DNA from: Tethya wilhelma
Lineage: Eukaryota > Porifera > Demospongiae > Tethyida > Tethyidae
Assembly: GCA_964030475.1 (NCBI GenBank)
Contig: CAXIPT010000032.1
Span: forward strand, 34,043-98,042
Direction of reading: 5' to 3'
Length of the DNA stretch: 64,000 nt
Both the position numbers and the translations under genes were made by a program. The notes under the pieces are model-generated. The model did not search any database and was not told the DNA's origin. It worked only from the letters and a program-made list of their open reading frames with translations. Shown here piece after piece: positions 36,195 through 48,352 of this stretch (within the stretch, counting starts at the first letter, position 1; each line of letters starts with the position of its first letter).

Positions 36195-36925
36195 GGCTAC
36201 TAGCTCAGTAGCTAGCTACACACACCAACTCAAATGTAATTTGTGAAAAATGAGAAAAAACAAGTAAAAAAAAAATTGGAAATGTAAGGAATGGCTAAAT
36301 CGTAAAATGAATGCAACAAAGATGGAATGGCTGTTAGAGTGTGTAAGGAATTCTTCCTGTGGGCAAAATGAGACTCAATAAGGAGACAGCCCATACAGGA
36401 AGAATTCTGCACACACTCTAACAGCCATTCTATCTTGTTTGCGTTCTTTTAATCATTTAGCCATTCCTGTGTCTCATTACATTTCCAATGTTTTTTATAC
36501 TTGTAGTACATACTATGTGGTTTGTGTTCAAGTGGCCGTAGTTTGAATATCACAAAGTCATATAATTATTGCACTCCAAAGGTTGGACAATATTGGTGAA
36601 ATATTCAACTCTGTATTGGCCAAAGCAACAGGAGGGACAATACTGCCACTGAATATTTCCCCATGTTTCCTTCCCAGTCATACATTAATATTTGCAGTAT
36701 GGTAGTACTGGATGGCCCTACAAATATTCACGCAAATATAACCTGCAAAAACTAAGCGCTTAACTACTATTTAGTCTTTTCTCTTTCTATTGAGCCTAAA
36801 AACAGCCTAAAACCATCGCTAAAATAACATACCAAACCTCCAATTTTCTCCATCTTGTTCTATCTTGGAACGACTTTTCTCAAAGACCGCTCGCTTTCAG
36901 AAGCTGATTCTTGAACGAATAACAT
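36195..36925 (+). repeat. 0.7-kb direct repeat flanking the 38-40 kb gene, left copy
   Basis: It contains a family A MITE (36258-36508), a unique spacer (ATTGCACTCCAAAGGTTGG) and part of inverted repeat B (from 36692). The same order recurs at 40004-40760 downstream of the coding region. Confidence 0.75.
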
Positions 36926-37182
36926 ATCAAGAAATGGCAATGCTCTATGTCAAGTGTACTTTTACAACCAAAAAACATGGAAATGTGGTAATATGACGGT
37001 TTCGTTTAAGACACTGCTGCCTGCAATCAGCTCCTCTCTTGGAATATTAATAGTAAGAGAACTGAACTTTCTGATCTCCAGATTGGGTAACTCTACCACA
37101 AGTTTACAGGTTGTTTTGAGCTGCCGTCCGTGATGTGATTTTTTAGGCCGACTATTGATTATTTCGGACACACCCTTTAATC

Positions 37183-37350
37183 GTGCCAGAAAGCGTTACA
37201 GAAAGGGGGTGGGGCTGGATGTCTGCACAACCTGGAGTAGATTTTCACAAGCAGTCTAATGGTAATAGTCTCGAAGCAGCAACGCCCACAGGTAAGTCAG
37301 AATAGCGTCCGATAATTGATGGTGTCCGAGCATTGATCGCTTACTCTACA
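37183..37350 (+). repeat. Interspersed repeat with exon-like open frame, copy 2
   Basis: Second copy of 1-168. Here the open frame ends at a strong donor, CCACAG/GTAAGTCAG. Upstream the frame meets a TGA within about 35 bases. Confidence 0.6.
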
Positions 37351-37459
37351 ACCAGTGTCTGTATAAAACTTTATTGTATGTGTTCAGTATACAAAATAGA
37401 GTGCATGTTGTACATGCATGTGTATACAACACAACTCTTTCGCGCTTCGACCATGCATA

Positions 37460-37750
37460 CCGTATATAGCGGGAAACTGTGGTAACCTGCCCAGGAACGC
37501 TACACACTAGAGCATTTCTCAGTTTCACCAAAATGTGTAAAAACTGTTTTCTAGAACATGTTCCTCAATAATTATAATACACTGACATACTAACAGGAAA
37601 TTAAACTTAACCACAAAAATGTACAATTACTACAGAAACTTTTGTAGTTCAAAATTTCGTGGAAGTTTAAATAAGTTTTAATTTCGTATAATAAGAATGG
37701 AATATGAAAAATACAAAAATTTGCACCGAACCAAATTTCCCGCTATATGG
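37460..37750. mobile_element. TA-flanked MITE C, copy 1
   Basis: TA dinucleotides (37458-37459 and 37751-37752) flank CCGTATATAGCGGGAAA and TTTCCCGCTATATGG termini, the same family as 63623-63827. It overlaps the apparent start of the frame at 37697, so that start is not genuine. Confidence 0.75.
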
Positions 37751-37779
37751 TATAGTAGTATTTACACGTACATGTACAT

Positions 37780-40001
37780 TGTAGCACTATCGATATCATA
37801 CCAGTATCTATATAATGGTGCACATTCAGGTTACATTGTGTTTCCAAGAGAATTGAAAGACCATGGTCTTACTGAAGATGTACTACAACACGTGTTCCAA
37901 GAAGTGTGTGAAGGCAGTAGTGACCTATGCTGGAGGGTGCAACAACCCATATCAGTAGGTTTCTATCAGGAGCTATACAAATTCCTTAAGAAATGGCCAA
38001 CATCTAAATCTACTACAAAAACAATGATTGTTTTTTTTTTCTTTCAATTGATCCAAATTTTGAGCAAAGAATATCAGATCGGCCTAGTAATATCTTCCTG
38101 TATGTAGAGAGACTCACAATGTCCAGCAAGGCAAGTGCCGAGCCTATGTCGTATGGAATTGAGAAAACTGTGGGAAAGCTTCAGGTAGCTGTTAGTGAGT
38201 ACCAAAATGATCTACAAGAGATGTCTGAGATTGTACTCAACCAGCAAAAAGATTTGCAGGCAATGAGAGATGAACTTGAAAAGGCCCGGGCTGAAATTGC
38301 TTTGTCAAAGAAAGAATTAACACTTGTTACTAGCAAACTTGATAATATCAGAAGTCAACGTGACAATGCACGTAGAAAGGCTTCTAAGCTTCAGGAAAGA
38401 CTAAAAGCTTTCATTGATGATGCAGCACATTACGAAGATGTGCTTTTGACTGAAAATGAGGAGCTTATTGATCAGTTGAAGAAAGAAGTCACTACACTCT
38501 CTAGCTCAAACGTGACTTTAGCGGATGATGCAGTAAAGCCAAGTTTTGTTTCCCAACTAAAGATGGTGGCAAAGTGTATTCTACTGCAGTGAGAGAGTTG
38601 TATTAAACACTCCTGACTCTTCAGTTACCACCGGCCAAAATAGCCCCAATAATTAAAACCATTCTTAAAAGTTTCTTGCCTTCATTGCATGTTGACAAGT
38701 TTCAATTGCCTGGTGAGTCATGTGCATCTTATATGAGGCGTGAAGAATTAACTACACTTAATTTAGCCCACAAAGCTACCTGTTTAGCTGAACGAGCACA
38801 TACTGGTTGTGTCAATTTGAACTCTGATGGAACAAAGGCACAGCGAAAAATCCAAGGAACTGCAATTAGTAATAATTATGGTAATTTCTGTAAATGAAAT
38901 TCCCGACGGCAGTGCTGACACTTTGATTGCTGACCTGTCACAAGAGTTGGAAAAACTTCGGGAGACTGCTCATGCTTTAGGACTGCCTAATGCTGACAAG
39001 ATAAACTTTACTTTAATCCAATCATCATCCTCTGATTCAGCTTCAACTCAAAAAAAATTTAACAAAATTCTTGAAGAGAAGCGTGAAGAAGATTTAGAGA
39101 AATTTGGCCCCGCTTCAATAGAACTTGTTCAGAATTTCTGTTGTATACACTTAGGTGTTAATTTACGAAAGGCATTCTGTGATCGGATTAAGACAGATTC
39201 CAGTGACACCAATCGACAAGATAACCCTCAAGTTGATGTGTTCGTTCACGAGTTTTGTAAACTTCTTGGTCAACATGGCGTCCTAGAATATGGGCTTGGT
39301 TTCCTGATTTTTTACACCTAAGTTGTCGTTCTGAATCTGGAAAAATAGAATACTATGAGCAGTGCCTAAAAATCAAACTAGACAGACAAGTGGGAAACAG
39401 ATATTTCGTAACAGCAGCAAATGCTGCCAAAATAGTATCTCTCCGTGAAGCAGCACTTGACTTTCTTGCCTATTGTGAAAAAGACAAAGGAAATAAACTA
39501 GAAGCTAGTGTGTACCAGAAGTGATAGGATCCAGTGGAATTGGCACACTTGAGAGCAGATGCTCTCATGTTTCATCATATCTACGCCAATCTGGTTATGC
39601 TCGCAAAATCTACAGCTTTAAATAAGAGCGTGTGGGATATGAACCAGCACTACCTTGAACTAAAACTGTTCTTGCAAGAACTTGAAACTAATCTTGAGCT
39701 AGTGATGAATCCAGACTATGAAGTGTTCAAGTCTGAATCTAGACTGTATGGAAGTGAAAAGGAGGTGAACCATCGTTTACGTAGTCAATGTTACCATATC
39801 GAGCAAAAAGTCTTTGGGTTTCATGAACCAGATAAGACCCGAGTCTGCTCACTGCTTGCTGCCGGAGTACCTGCAATGCATGTGAAGTTGGCAATGTATG
39901 CACATACTCAGTTACCCGGTGGAATCTATTGGAATCCTGAACCTGAGGTTAAGGCCATTTTGAAGACAATAATGACATTTGTGAGAGTATACTTGGATTA
40001 A
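37780..40001 (+). pseudogene. Coiled-coil protein with transposase-like acidic motifs, decayed; undescribed family candidate
   Basis: After a short block (ELKDHGLTEDVLQHVFQEVC), an ATG at 38119 opens a coiled coil (residues about 15-120, heptad-like EKARAEIALSKKELTLV). The chain continues with LPPAKIAPIIKTILKSFLPS, LPGESCASYMRREELTTLNL and CVNLNSDGTKAQRKIQGTAI. Next come VNEIPDGSADTLIADLSQEL, FTLIQSSSSDSASTQKKFNK, NFCCIHLGVNLRKAF and HEFCKLLGQHGVLEYG. The tail runs EYYEQCLKIKLDRQVGNRYF through YGSEKEVNHRLRSQ to VPAMHVKLAMYAHTQLPGG, stop at 39999-40001. Two acidic strands (NSDGT and SSSSD) followed by a C..H helix resemble the RNase H-like core of C/H-type transposases, which is inference. Breaks: shift near 38560, TAA near 38607, shifts near 38870 and 39295, and TGA-TAG near 39523. 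No named family is recognised. Confidence 0.6.
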
Positions 40002-40003
40002 AT

Positions 40004-40760
40004 GACTACTACCTCAGTACCTAGCTACACACACCAACTCAAATGTAATTTGTAGAAATATGGAAAAATGAGAACAAACAAGTAAAAAAAAACATTGGAA
40101 ATGTAAGGAATGGCTAAATCGTAAAATGAACGCAACCAAGATGGAATAGCTGTTAGAGTGTGTAAGAAATTCTTTCTGTGGGCAAAATGAGACTCAATAA
40201 GGAGACAGCCCATACGGGAAGAATTCTCCACACACTCTAACAGCCATTCTATCTCGTTTGCGTTCTTTTAATGATTTAGCCATTCCAGTGTCTTATTACA
40301 TTTCCAGTGTTTTTTTTACTTGTAGTACATACTATGTGGTTTGTGTTCAAGTGGCCATAGTTTGTTGCTGAAGAATATCACAAAGTCATATAATTATTGC
40401 ACTCCAAAGATTGGACAATATTGGTGAAATATTCAACTCTGTATTGGCCCAAGCAACGGGAGGGACAATACTGCAACTGAATATTTCCCCATATTTCCTT
40501 CCCATAATATTTGCAGTATGGTAGTACTTGAATGGCACCGATGGCCCATTAGCGCAATACAAATATTCACGCGAATAACCTGCAAAAACTAAGCGCTTAG
40601 CTACTATTTATTCTTTTCTCTTTCTATTGAGCCTAAAAACAGCCTTAAACCATCGCTAAAATAACATGCCAAACCTCCAATTTTCTCCATCTTCTTCTAT
40701 CTTGGAACGACTTTTCTCAAAGACCGCTCGCTTTCAGAAGCTGATTCTTGAACGAATAAA
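40004..40760 (+). repeat. 0.7-kb direct repeat flanking the 38-40 kb gene, right copy
   Basis: It begins within three bases of the stop codon and repeats CTAGCTACACACACCAACTC, a family A MITE (40077-40322), the ATTGCACTCCAAAGATTGG spacer and inverted repeat B (40514 onward, continuing to about 40940). Confidence 0.75.
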
Positions 40761-41209
40761 CTTTGTTTTTTTGTCTTTACATGCTTTTTGTATAAGTATA
40801 GAAATGAATGGCTGCCATACGGAGAAAGTGCTTTTCGTCTTGTATCTAGCGACTCAGCTAGTAAATAATTCATTAGCTACATTGGAAATCAACTTGACAA
40901 CCCTTTTCCAGTTAGACAAATGTGCGTTATTTGGAATCCAAATATTCGTTGCCCTGCCTGTTTTACATGAAGAGTTCTGAAGTCTGTAACCATGGTCAGT
41001 CATAAATATTTAGGAGGTGAATAGACTACTTTATTACATAGTTGTCATTATAAGAAGATGAGCAAAGCAACTCCAGCCTCCTGAGCCTGCTTCAAGTGAC
41101 TTTTATACTGATAGCATAGATTAATAATATCCATGCTGATAGTGTACAAGTAACTACCGTATACACATAAACTCAACTGTGATGTAGGATTATGAAAAAA
41201 TGGGAACAA

Positions 41210-41445
41210 ACAAGTGAAAAACACATTGAAAATGTAATGAGACATGAATGGCCAAATCATAAAAAAGAAAGCAAACAACAAGAACGAATGGCTGTTTGAG
41301 TGTGTAAAAAAGTATTCCTATCGGCAACATGAGGGATTCAACATGGGAAGAGATTACAGCCCACACAGGAATGATTCTGCAAACAGCCATTCGTTCTTAA
41401 TTGTTTGCTTTCTTTTTTACAATTTTGCCATTCCTATATCTCACA
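41210..41445. mobile_element. MITE family A copy
   Basis: Foldback copy abutting the next copy without spacer. Confidence 0.75.
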
Positions 41446-41699
41446 AGAAAAAACAAACATTGGAAAAGTAATGAGATACAGGAATGCCAAAATGGTAAAA
41501 AGAACGCAAACAAGATGGAATGGCTGTTAGGGTGTGTGCAGAATTCTTCCTGTATGGGCTGCATTTAGCAATCTCCTTGTTGAGTCTCTCATTTTGCCCA
41601 CCGGGAGAATTCCTTACACACTCTAACAGCCATTCCATCTTGTTTGCGTTCTTTTTATGATTTTGCCATTTCTTACATTTCCAATGTTTTTTTTACTTG
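41446..41699. mobile_element. MITE family A copy, tandem with previous
   Basis: Full foldback copy starting ACAAGAAAAAACAAACATTG and ending CCAATGTTTTTTTTACTTGT. Confidence 0.75.
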
Positions 41700-41948
41700 T
41701 CTTTTCTCATTTTTCCATATTTCTACAAATTACATTTGAGTTGGTGTGTGTAGTTAGCCACTGAGCTAGTAGTCTGAGCTGGTACTTGAAGACGGTCACA
41801 GTGAAACACACATCTCAGTTATTTGGAGGCAGGAGCCGTATCATAAGATTTACTTATCTTTCTGTATGTTACGATAATCAAAGTCCTGATTCATCTCTTA
41901 AGAAGAGCAACCAGGTATCACAAAATAATTCCAGGCAACTTCAGTGCA

Positions 41949-42427
41949 TTTAATTCTAAATAACGCACATTTTTATGTGTGGTAAGGGTCGTCAATTGAA
42001 TGTTCTAGAAGCTAATGAATTATTTATGAGTGTAGAAATTAATGGCGGCCATATGGAGGAGGCGCTTTTTGCCTTACTACTCAATGAGAGGCGCTAAAAA
42101 CTGATGGCAAAAGCGACTGTACCGGTAGAAACCAAGTTCGTTCGTTCAAGAATCAGCTTCTAAAAGTGGATAGTCTCTGAGAAAATTTGAGCCAAGATAG
42201 AAAAAGAAGAATAAGAATAAGAAGATGGAAAAAATGGCATGTTTGTTTTTGTTACTTTGGCGATGTTTTTAAACCATGTTTTTGGGCTCATTAGAAAGAG
42301 TAAGAGAAAATAGTAGCTTTAGAAGCCTTTTAGTGCTAAGCGCTCAGTTTTTGCAGTTATTCGTGTGAATATTTGTAATGGGCCATCCGTGCCATTCCTG
42401 TGTACCCAGTACTACTGTACTGGGAAT
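41949..42427 (+). repeat. Repeat B copy
   Basis: Starts TTCTAAATAACGCACA and ends GTACTACTGTACTGGGAAT. Confidence 0.8.
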
Positions 42428-44379
42428 TACATTTCAAATGTTTTTTTCACTAGTATATAAGAAAATGTAACCTTATTTTTTTGTGTAACTGATATTTCAT
42501 GTCAAAATGAATATTCATGTATTAATGAGATTTCAAACTTATGAATAATTAACACAGTCAAGTTAATTAGTTGCTATGGCGACCAAACTTTCACAAGAGA
42601 TAATTATCATGAACCTTCATAATCTGTGTGATTCATCTATTGGTCGATGAGATACAACTGAGGAGAAATTGGCAGGTGTGCATTATATGGAAAATGTATT
42701 GTACTTAGATATGTATCATTTGAGATTTGAAGTATGATTATATAATTAATTGGACAAAATTTGGTTCCATGGCAACAATTTTTACTAACTAATTAATTAT
42801 TAATATTGATGATGTCACATGACAATTTTTTTCCAAAGTGTTCAGGATAGATGCAAGATTATTTATCCAGTGATTTCAATTCTGCAAGTATATTTCCCCC
42901 TTAATTAGCAGCCACTAAGATATACGGCTTTGCAAGTGTATTAAAAGATGCCTGGTGATGGCTAGTGAAATGTTAGGGGGGAAATTTTGCTTGAAAAGGT
43001 GTGACAGAATAAAATTACAGGCCCGGGCCTCCTCAGTATGAGTGCTACAGCCTGTCACCACCGAAGGCGGTGACTCAAACTAGAGGGGGTCTGGGGGCAT
43101 GCCCCCCCAGAAAAATTTGCATTTTGCACATTCTAAGGTGAATTCTGGGGCATTTTGAGGCATATTTCAGTCTTAGTTTTCAACGCTTCAGTCTTGTAGA
43201 TTTACTGACATGATTCTAATGAGATAATTAGTACGGATGACTGGCTTAGCAGAATACAGTCTTAGACTCTGCTCGAGCTCAGGACATGTACATTCAAGCG
43301 TAATCAGTGCTATGCAGCGTATCCAATAAGCTATAGCGCTAATAGTTTTAGCTATAGCGCTACGTAGAATAAGTGGGAGGGGCTACTAAAAGGGGTGTAA
43401 CAGGTGTGCGTTAACAAGAAAATTAAAGTGAAAACGACTCTGAGTGTGTACGTAGCTGTTGAAAGCTTATAATTTACACAGCACAAAAGAGCAGGATCAA
43501 AGTAAAGTAAGATCTTTTACTTTCAAGAAGCTTAATCTTCCAAAATAGGTACGGCCATGGCTGTAGCTGCTGCACCTATGCCGCCGGCCCTGAATTAGGC
43601 TGAACCTTTGTTTGTTGTGTTTTTTGTGAACATGTATACTTAGAACTTATTGGGAGTTGCTCGATATTGGAGAGTGGTTTTTGAGTAACGATAGATAATT
43701 GTCTCAAAAAGGCTAAGTTGTTGAGCAATCTCTTTGCAACTCAAGTGCTGAGTTAGATTGAGCCACACCCATAGGTCTGTAGAATACCGATTTGGCATGA
43801 TGGCACAGGTTCAACTATATCAATTTTTGAATTGGTAGGTTGGTCAATTTAGAACTCAAAATGTAGCCGTCTACGCATGCGCAATTAAATATTTATTTTT
43901 TGTAGTTTTGCCAACCAACCCTGTACTTACGTATGCAGGTGGGAAGTTATCTATGCATGCACCCATGTAGCTTATGTAGAGGCACTTAGTGGTTTATAAC
44001 TAAGTTATTTACCTAAATCAGTAAATAGCTGCCATCTTTGGAGACCTAGATATATAGTGTAACTGTGTTATGAATGTAGGTGTGCTGCAAGTTCATCTAG
44101 TGTTTGCTCTTCAACCAGTTTTTTCAGCTATTTCTTGCTTTACCAGTATAGCTATTGTGCTAACTGCAAAAATGAAAAACCTATTTTGCATTGGCTTTAA
44201 AACAATCTCACAGCAGTTTTTCCAGTTGTATAGTTGGGAGTCGTGGCTTGAAGTTCTAAGTGTTGCGTGAATCAACCTCTTTGCAGTATAACATTTTTCT
44301 AAATATGCCATCCAAGTCTAGGAAAATTAGGGAAGTGAGACAGTCAAGAATCCGATCCCAAATGCAAGTGTGCAAGGAG
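42428..44379. other. No gene; possible TIR element 43018-43592
   Basis: Non-coding stretch. CAGGCCCGG at 43018 and CCGGCCCTG ending at 43592 could be short inverted ends of a 575-bp element. It shares subterminal GGGGCATGCCCCCCCAG with the left end of the hAT element at 59.8 kb. No coding is supported. Confidence 0.4.
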
Positions 44380-45390
44380 TGATAGTATCTTTATCCAAAG
44401 TTATAAAAGTTCATTCTGCATCTTATTTTGATGGAACTTTGACAGGAACAACTACATTACGATTTGTTAGATTTCATCCAGAGCATTGCAAAAAGTTGTA
44501 AGTTTTATGATGAACAAAAATCAGTTGTTCTTTTGAACTGTGAAGTGAAGAGATCTCGACAAGATCCTAGCATGGAAGTTATGCTGAAAAACTGCACAAC
44601 AATCACGAAATCAAGTTGCCAAATTGAAGTCAGTGAGGCTTGTGCAGTGGTGGATGTAGGAAATTGAATAGGGGGTTTCTGATTAATGTGTGCGGAGTGT
44701 GCGAAAAATTTTGCGTATAGCCATGCCCACTTCTGGTCTTACAGCCCTGCCCCTTTGGCGCGTGTGCAGCTAAAATTCGCCAGAAAAAGCTTAAATGGAA
44801 GAAAAAACGGCAAGAAAGAGACAGAAACTCTATAGGAGGTAGGACTTTTCCAATCTGCACAGTTAATTGTAATGCGAGGTCTCAGCTGAAAGAGGGGTTC
44901 CGTGGAACCCTGTGAACCCCCCTGGATCCGCCACTGTTGTGCCAGAACTGTTGCGGAAACTCAACTGTCCAAAAAAGATTCCATTTGTGGCAAAGTCACT
45001 GTGAGATGCAAAGTTATCGCAAAAAAAATGATGAAGTGATTGTGCAATCTGGAAAGAGATATAATAGTTGCTGACAAGTCTGGAGTATGCAAAGTAATAA
45101 TGTGGTAAGAACATACTGATGATTAGGCCGAGCAAAAGAGTTACAGGTTGAAGAACTTTGTTGTGAGAGAGTTCATGTCCAAGAAGTACCCTTCAGTTGG
45201 CACTGTTTGAAAGAAGTTCCAGATATAAGAAAAGTGAATACCACTTTAACCAAAAGGATGCTGAAAAACGAAGAGTTTGAATTTTGCTAAAATGGAGTGA
45301 TTATTGCAGTTTGATATCTACAAGGCTAGTCTAGTATGCAAGGCCCGTGAAAAACCATCCACTCCTAGATCCTTTGGGCCATTGTTCTAA
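44380..45390 (+). pseudogene. RPA-like OB-fold protein relic, split by a MITE
   Basis: Before the insertion the frames read VSLSKVIKVHSASYFDGTLT, TTTLRFVRFHPEHC, then CEVKRSRQDPSMEVMLKNCT and CQIEVSEACA. After it come KVTVRCKVIAKKMMK, DIIVADKSGVCKVIMW and SYRLKNFVVREFMSKKYPS. The alternation of a strand-rich block with an F-x-G-x-L/T turn and an 'ADKSGVCKVIMW' strand is typical of OB folds in RPA1-like ssDNA-binding proteins. Stops occur at several places (near 44505, 45035 and 45115), and a shift near 44500 changes frame. No start codon was identified. Confidence 0.55.
44645..44936. mobile_element. 292-bp MITE F with 5-bp target duplication
   Basis: The ends CAGTGGTGGATGTAGG and CCTGGATCCGCCACTG are inverted. 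TTGTG flanks both sides (44640-44644 and 44937-44941). It interrupts the OB-fold relic, and the reading frame is continuous across the empty site. Confidence 0.85.
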
Positions 45391-45689
45391 GTGTACCGTG
45401 CAACAAAGGATCAACCTCAATCGTGATGATAATGTGCAATTTAAAGATGACAACTATCAGCGTTATTGTTACGGAAATAGCAGAAGGGAAATAAAGCCTT
45501 GTTTACACGTACCAGTTAATGCGGATTAGAACCCAGATTAAAACTAACCAACTTGTTTTTAAACGCACTAACACCGATTACAAACCGGACTACACAACCC
45601 ACTTCCTGATGTGGGTTGTAACTTGGGTCACTCCAGTTTAGGCGCGAAAAGTGTGCATGTAAACAGCTGACCTGGATCAAATGCAAGTT

Positions 45690-46597
45690 AAGTGGGAGTT
45701 GTGATTAGTAAGTGAGTGTAGTAAACAAATGTCTACCTGTGGTGCTTGTTGGGGAGAGAGAGAGACAAGTATTATTTGGGGAGAGAGTAATGTACAAGAG
45801 GAATTATTAAAAATTATAAAATGTTTCAAAATGTTGCCAAGAAGATGTGGGAACCAGGGCACCAAAGAGACTGGGAACAATGTTGCAACAAAATAAAGAA
45901 TTTGAAAAAGAAGTATAGGGAAGTAAAGGACAACAACAATGAGACCGGAAAAATGCCCATTTTTTAGAGAGCCGGACGAGATACTAGGTACAAGACCAGC
46001 ATCAGTGCCAAATGTGCTATTGGACAGTGGCACAGCTACTGCCACTGAACTAGAGCTGGAAAGAGAAGGTAAAGTTTTACTGATTGTATTATATTATTGG
46101 TACAATTACAATGTCAAAAAAAGATGGCTGTGTACTTAGATCGAGAAGAACTATTCACACAGCTGTTGGTGGATAGTATTACCAGAGATAATACTTCCAG
46201 TACGACAGACAGCCCAGCCACCAGAGACAGCACTGCAAGAGCTGCTGTAGATGAGTATACACCTGAAGATGAAATAGGTAGAGTAATCAAATGATGGCAC
46301 ATACAATGTCATAATTATGTGCCAACACACACACAGAACAAAAGCCTGCAAAGAAGAAAATGAAAACTGAAAGGAAGACGAAAGCAGAAAGATCGATTGA
46401 AAGAGCAGTAGATCTATTGGCCAAACACCAGAAAGAGGTTGAAGAGAGATATCTTAAGTATGAAGAAAAAAAAAGAGAAGATAGAGCATGAGATGTGCAT
46501 GATGGTAATGCTAGGGCAAATGTTTCAGAGTGGAACAGCTACACCTTACCAGAGCTGTGAAGATTACAGTTACTATGACAACTATGAAGAGTACTAA
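45690..46597 (+). pseudogene. Harbinger Myb/SANT-like protein gene
   Basis: Blocks read IIWGESNVQEELLKI, AKKMWEPGHQRDWEQC, NKIKNLKKKYREVKDNNNET and then, shifted, EPDEILGTRPASVPNVLLDS, ending in a Lys/Glu-rich helix and YQSCEDYSYYDNYEEY with a stop at 46595-46597. This is the trihelix/Myb-like DNA-binding partner that PIF/Harbinger elements carry beside their transposase. Introns are likely near 46070-46105 and 46275-46335. A shift near 45940 separates the Myb part from the rest. Confidence 0.75.
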
Positions 46598-46829
46598 GGA
46601 GTAGAAGTTAACATGACTTTTATCTTTAACAATATTATATCTGGAACTGCATCATACACAATGCATATACATCTCAGTATCACTACATGTTGCACTATCA
46701 TCATATTCACAGATGCAGATATACATGACTGTATGTATTATAATTATGATGTCTGTTCTCATTACGAAAACAATCTGCTGCATCACCAGAAGTAACAGCA
46801 GTAGTAGTTTAGCTAGTATCAGCTGCTGC

Positions 46830-47660
46830 CATCCAGTCATCATTAAAAGAGTCCCCATGAGTTTCAGAAATATTGTAAAGAGCAGCTACAACTTGAGGAA
46901 TACGCATGACGTCTACATCCAGCCTCTTCTATAAGCATCTCCATCACCCTTTCAGCCTTCCATACGCACGATAAATCTGGCTTTGCTGAGACAATAGTTG
47001 TACCTCTTTTGCTGGGTGGTCAAGTATCCATGATCAACCTCGGCAAAAGTGGGTAAGCAGGATCTCCAAGTACAACTCTTGGAACATCTTGGTTGGCAAT
47101 TCGTTATGTATTAGGAGGAAACAATGTCTTAGCTTGTCCATGAATGTACAGGCTGGAGTTTGAGAACACTTGTGCATCATGTACACGACCAGGGCATCCA
47201 ATATTAATATCAATAAACCTCGCTTGGCTTTCTACAGTACCTTGTAAAATGATGGAATGAAATCCTTTTCTATTGTAATAGTCCACTGGACATGAGAACA
47301 ATCTACACACTGTGGGAAACCATATACTGATAAAACCTATCAATGTTCTCCTGTAAAGCAGTTCAAGTTGGTATAGATATTTACCTAGGGAGTAGTATAT
47401 CAACAATAGCAGCACACACATTCTTCACAACAAAGCAAACAGCAGCACCAAACAAATGACTTATTATTTGCCTGTCGATAAAAACCACAGAGCAATTGTG
47501 ATCCGTTTTCCTGGTGGTATTGCCTCTCTCATCATGGTATCAACCCTTGCAATTTTGCTTGAAAGTTCATTGCACAGATACATGAATGTTTCATGTGACA
47601 AACGGAAGTTTTGCAACCACTTTTCTGATGTAAATCTTGAACCGATATACTCCCACCAGT
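46830..47660 (-). pseudogene. PIF/Harbinger DDE transposase
   Basis: In order: FTSEKWLQNFRLSHETFMYL, AIPPGKRITIALWFLSTGK, HLFGAAVCFVVKNVCAAIVD (HTH region), then DYYNRKGFHSIILQG. The DINIGCPGRVHDAQVFSNSS block (catalytic Asp after the strand) follows, then VPRVVLGDPAYPLLP (second Asp) and YGRLKG with a C-terminal MRIPQVVAALYNISET. This is the standard order of the Harbinger DDE domain. Stops near 47490 and 47035 and shifts near 47000 show it is dead. It is convergent with the Myb-like gene, the usual layout of the family. Confidence 0.85.
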
Positions 47661-47950
47661 GAATGCTTCATGTTATTTTCAGATTCATCAGATGATCACT
47701 CTGTTTACCTTTATCCTATTTTTGGTGAGAAAGAAAAAGGTGGGAGATCATTGGATTCAATGTGAATGATGCGAAACATGAATTGATTTAATTTAGTGTA
47801 GTAACCAAGTGGTGAAGTATGCTCTACCAATTCAATTAAAGTGGAAGGATATTACACAGAGTTTTCCTTACAGGGATGGCCATGGATCGTATATCTTTCA
47901 GTAAATACAAAAAATAATATCCTTTCCCTTCAGAAGAACTAATTGCATAG

Positions 47951-48214
47951 TACAAAAAACATTAGAAATGTATTACAAATATGGGAATGGCCAAATCGTA
48001 AAAAGTGAGCAAACACGATAGGAATGGTTGTGAGATTGAGTGAGTTCATTTCACTGTGTCACATGTTCATATCTCAGCCTAGCTCAATGACATTGTAGAC
48101 ACAGGAATAAACTCATTCAATCTGACAACCATTCCTATCTTGTTTGCTCATTCTTTTTACAATTTGGCCATTCCTATGTTGGTATTACATTTATAATGAT
48201 TTTTGTACTTGTTT
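47951..48214. mobile_element. MITE family A copy
   Basis: Foldback copy with variant arms (AATGGCCAAATCGTAAAAAG and ACAATTTGGCCATTCC). Confidence 0.75.
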
Positions 48215-48352
48215 GTTTTTCGAATAATGTCTGCATGTTGCCCAAAGTTTGTGTCAGCTATGATATTGCAGGCTTAGTAGAGTTTCTAGCTGAAACACTC
48301 AAGCTGAACCTCTAACTTTATAAAAATATTATATACTCAGTAGCTATAGTAT

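Noticed and set aside
37697..37780. Start of the 38-40 kb gene at 37697
   Set aside because: That ATG lies inside a TA-flanked MITE and the encoded residues are MITE sequence.
46097..46351. Independent small genes on either strand near 46.1-46.35 kb
   Set aside because: They lie within the exon and intron of the Harbinger Myb-like gene.
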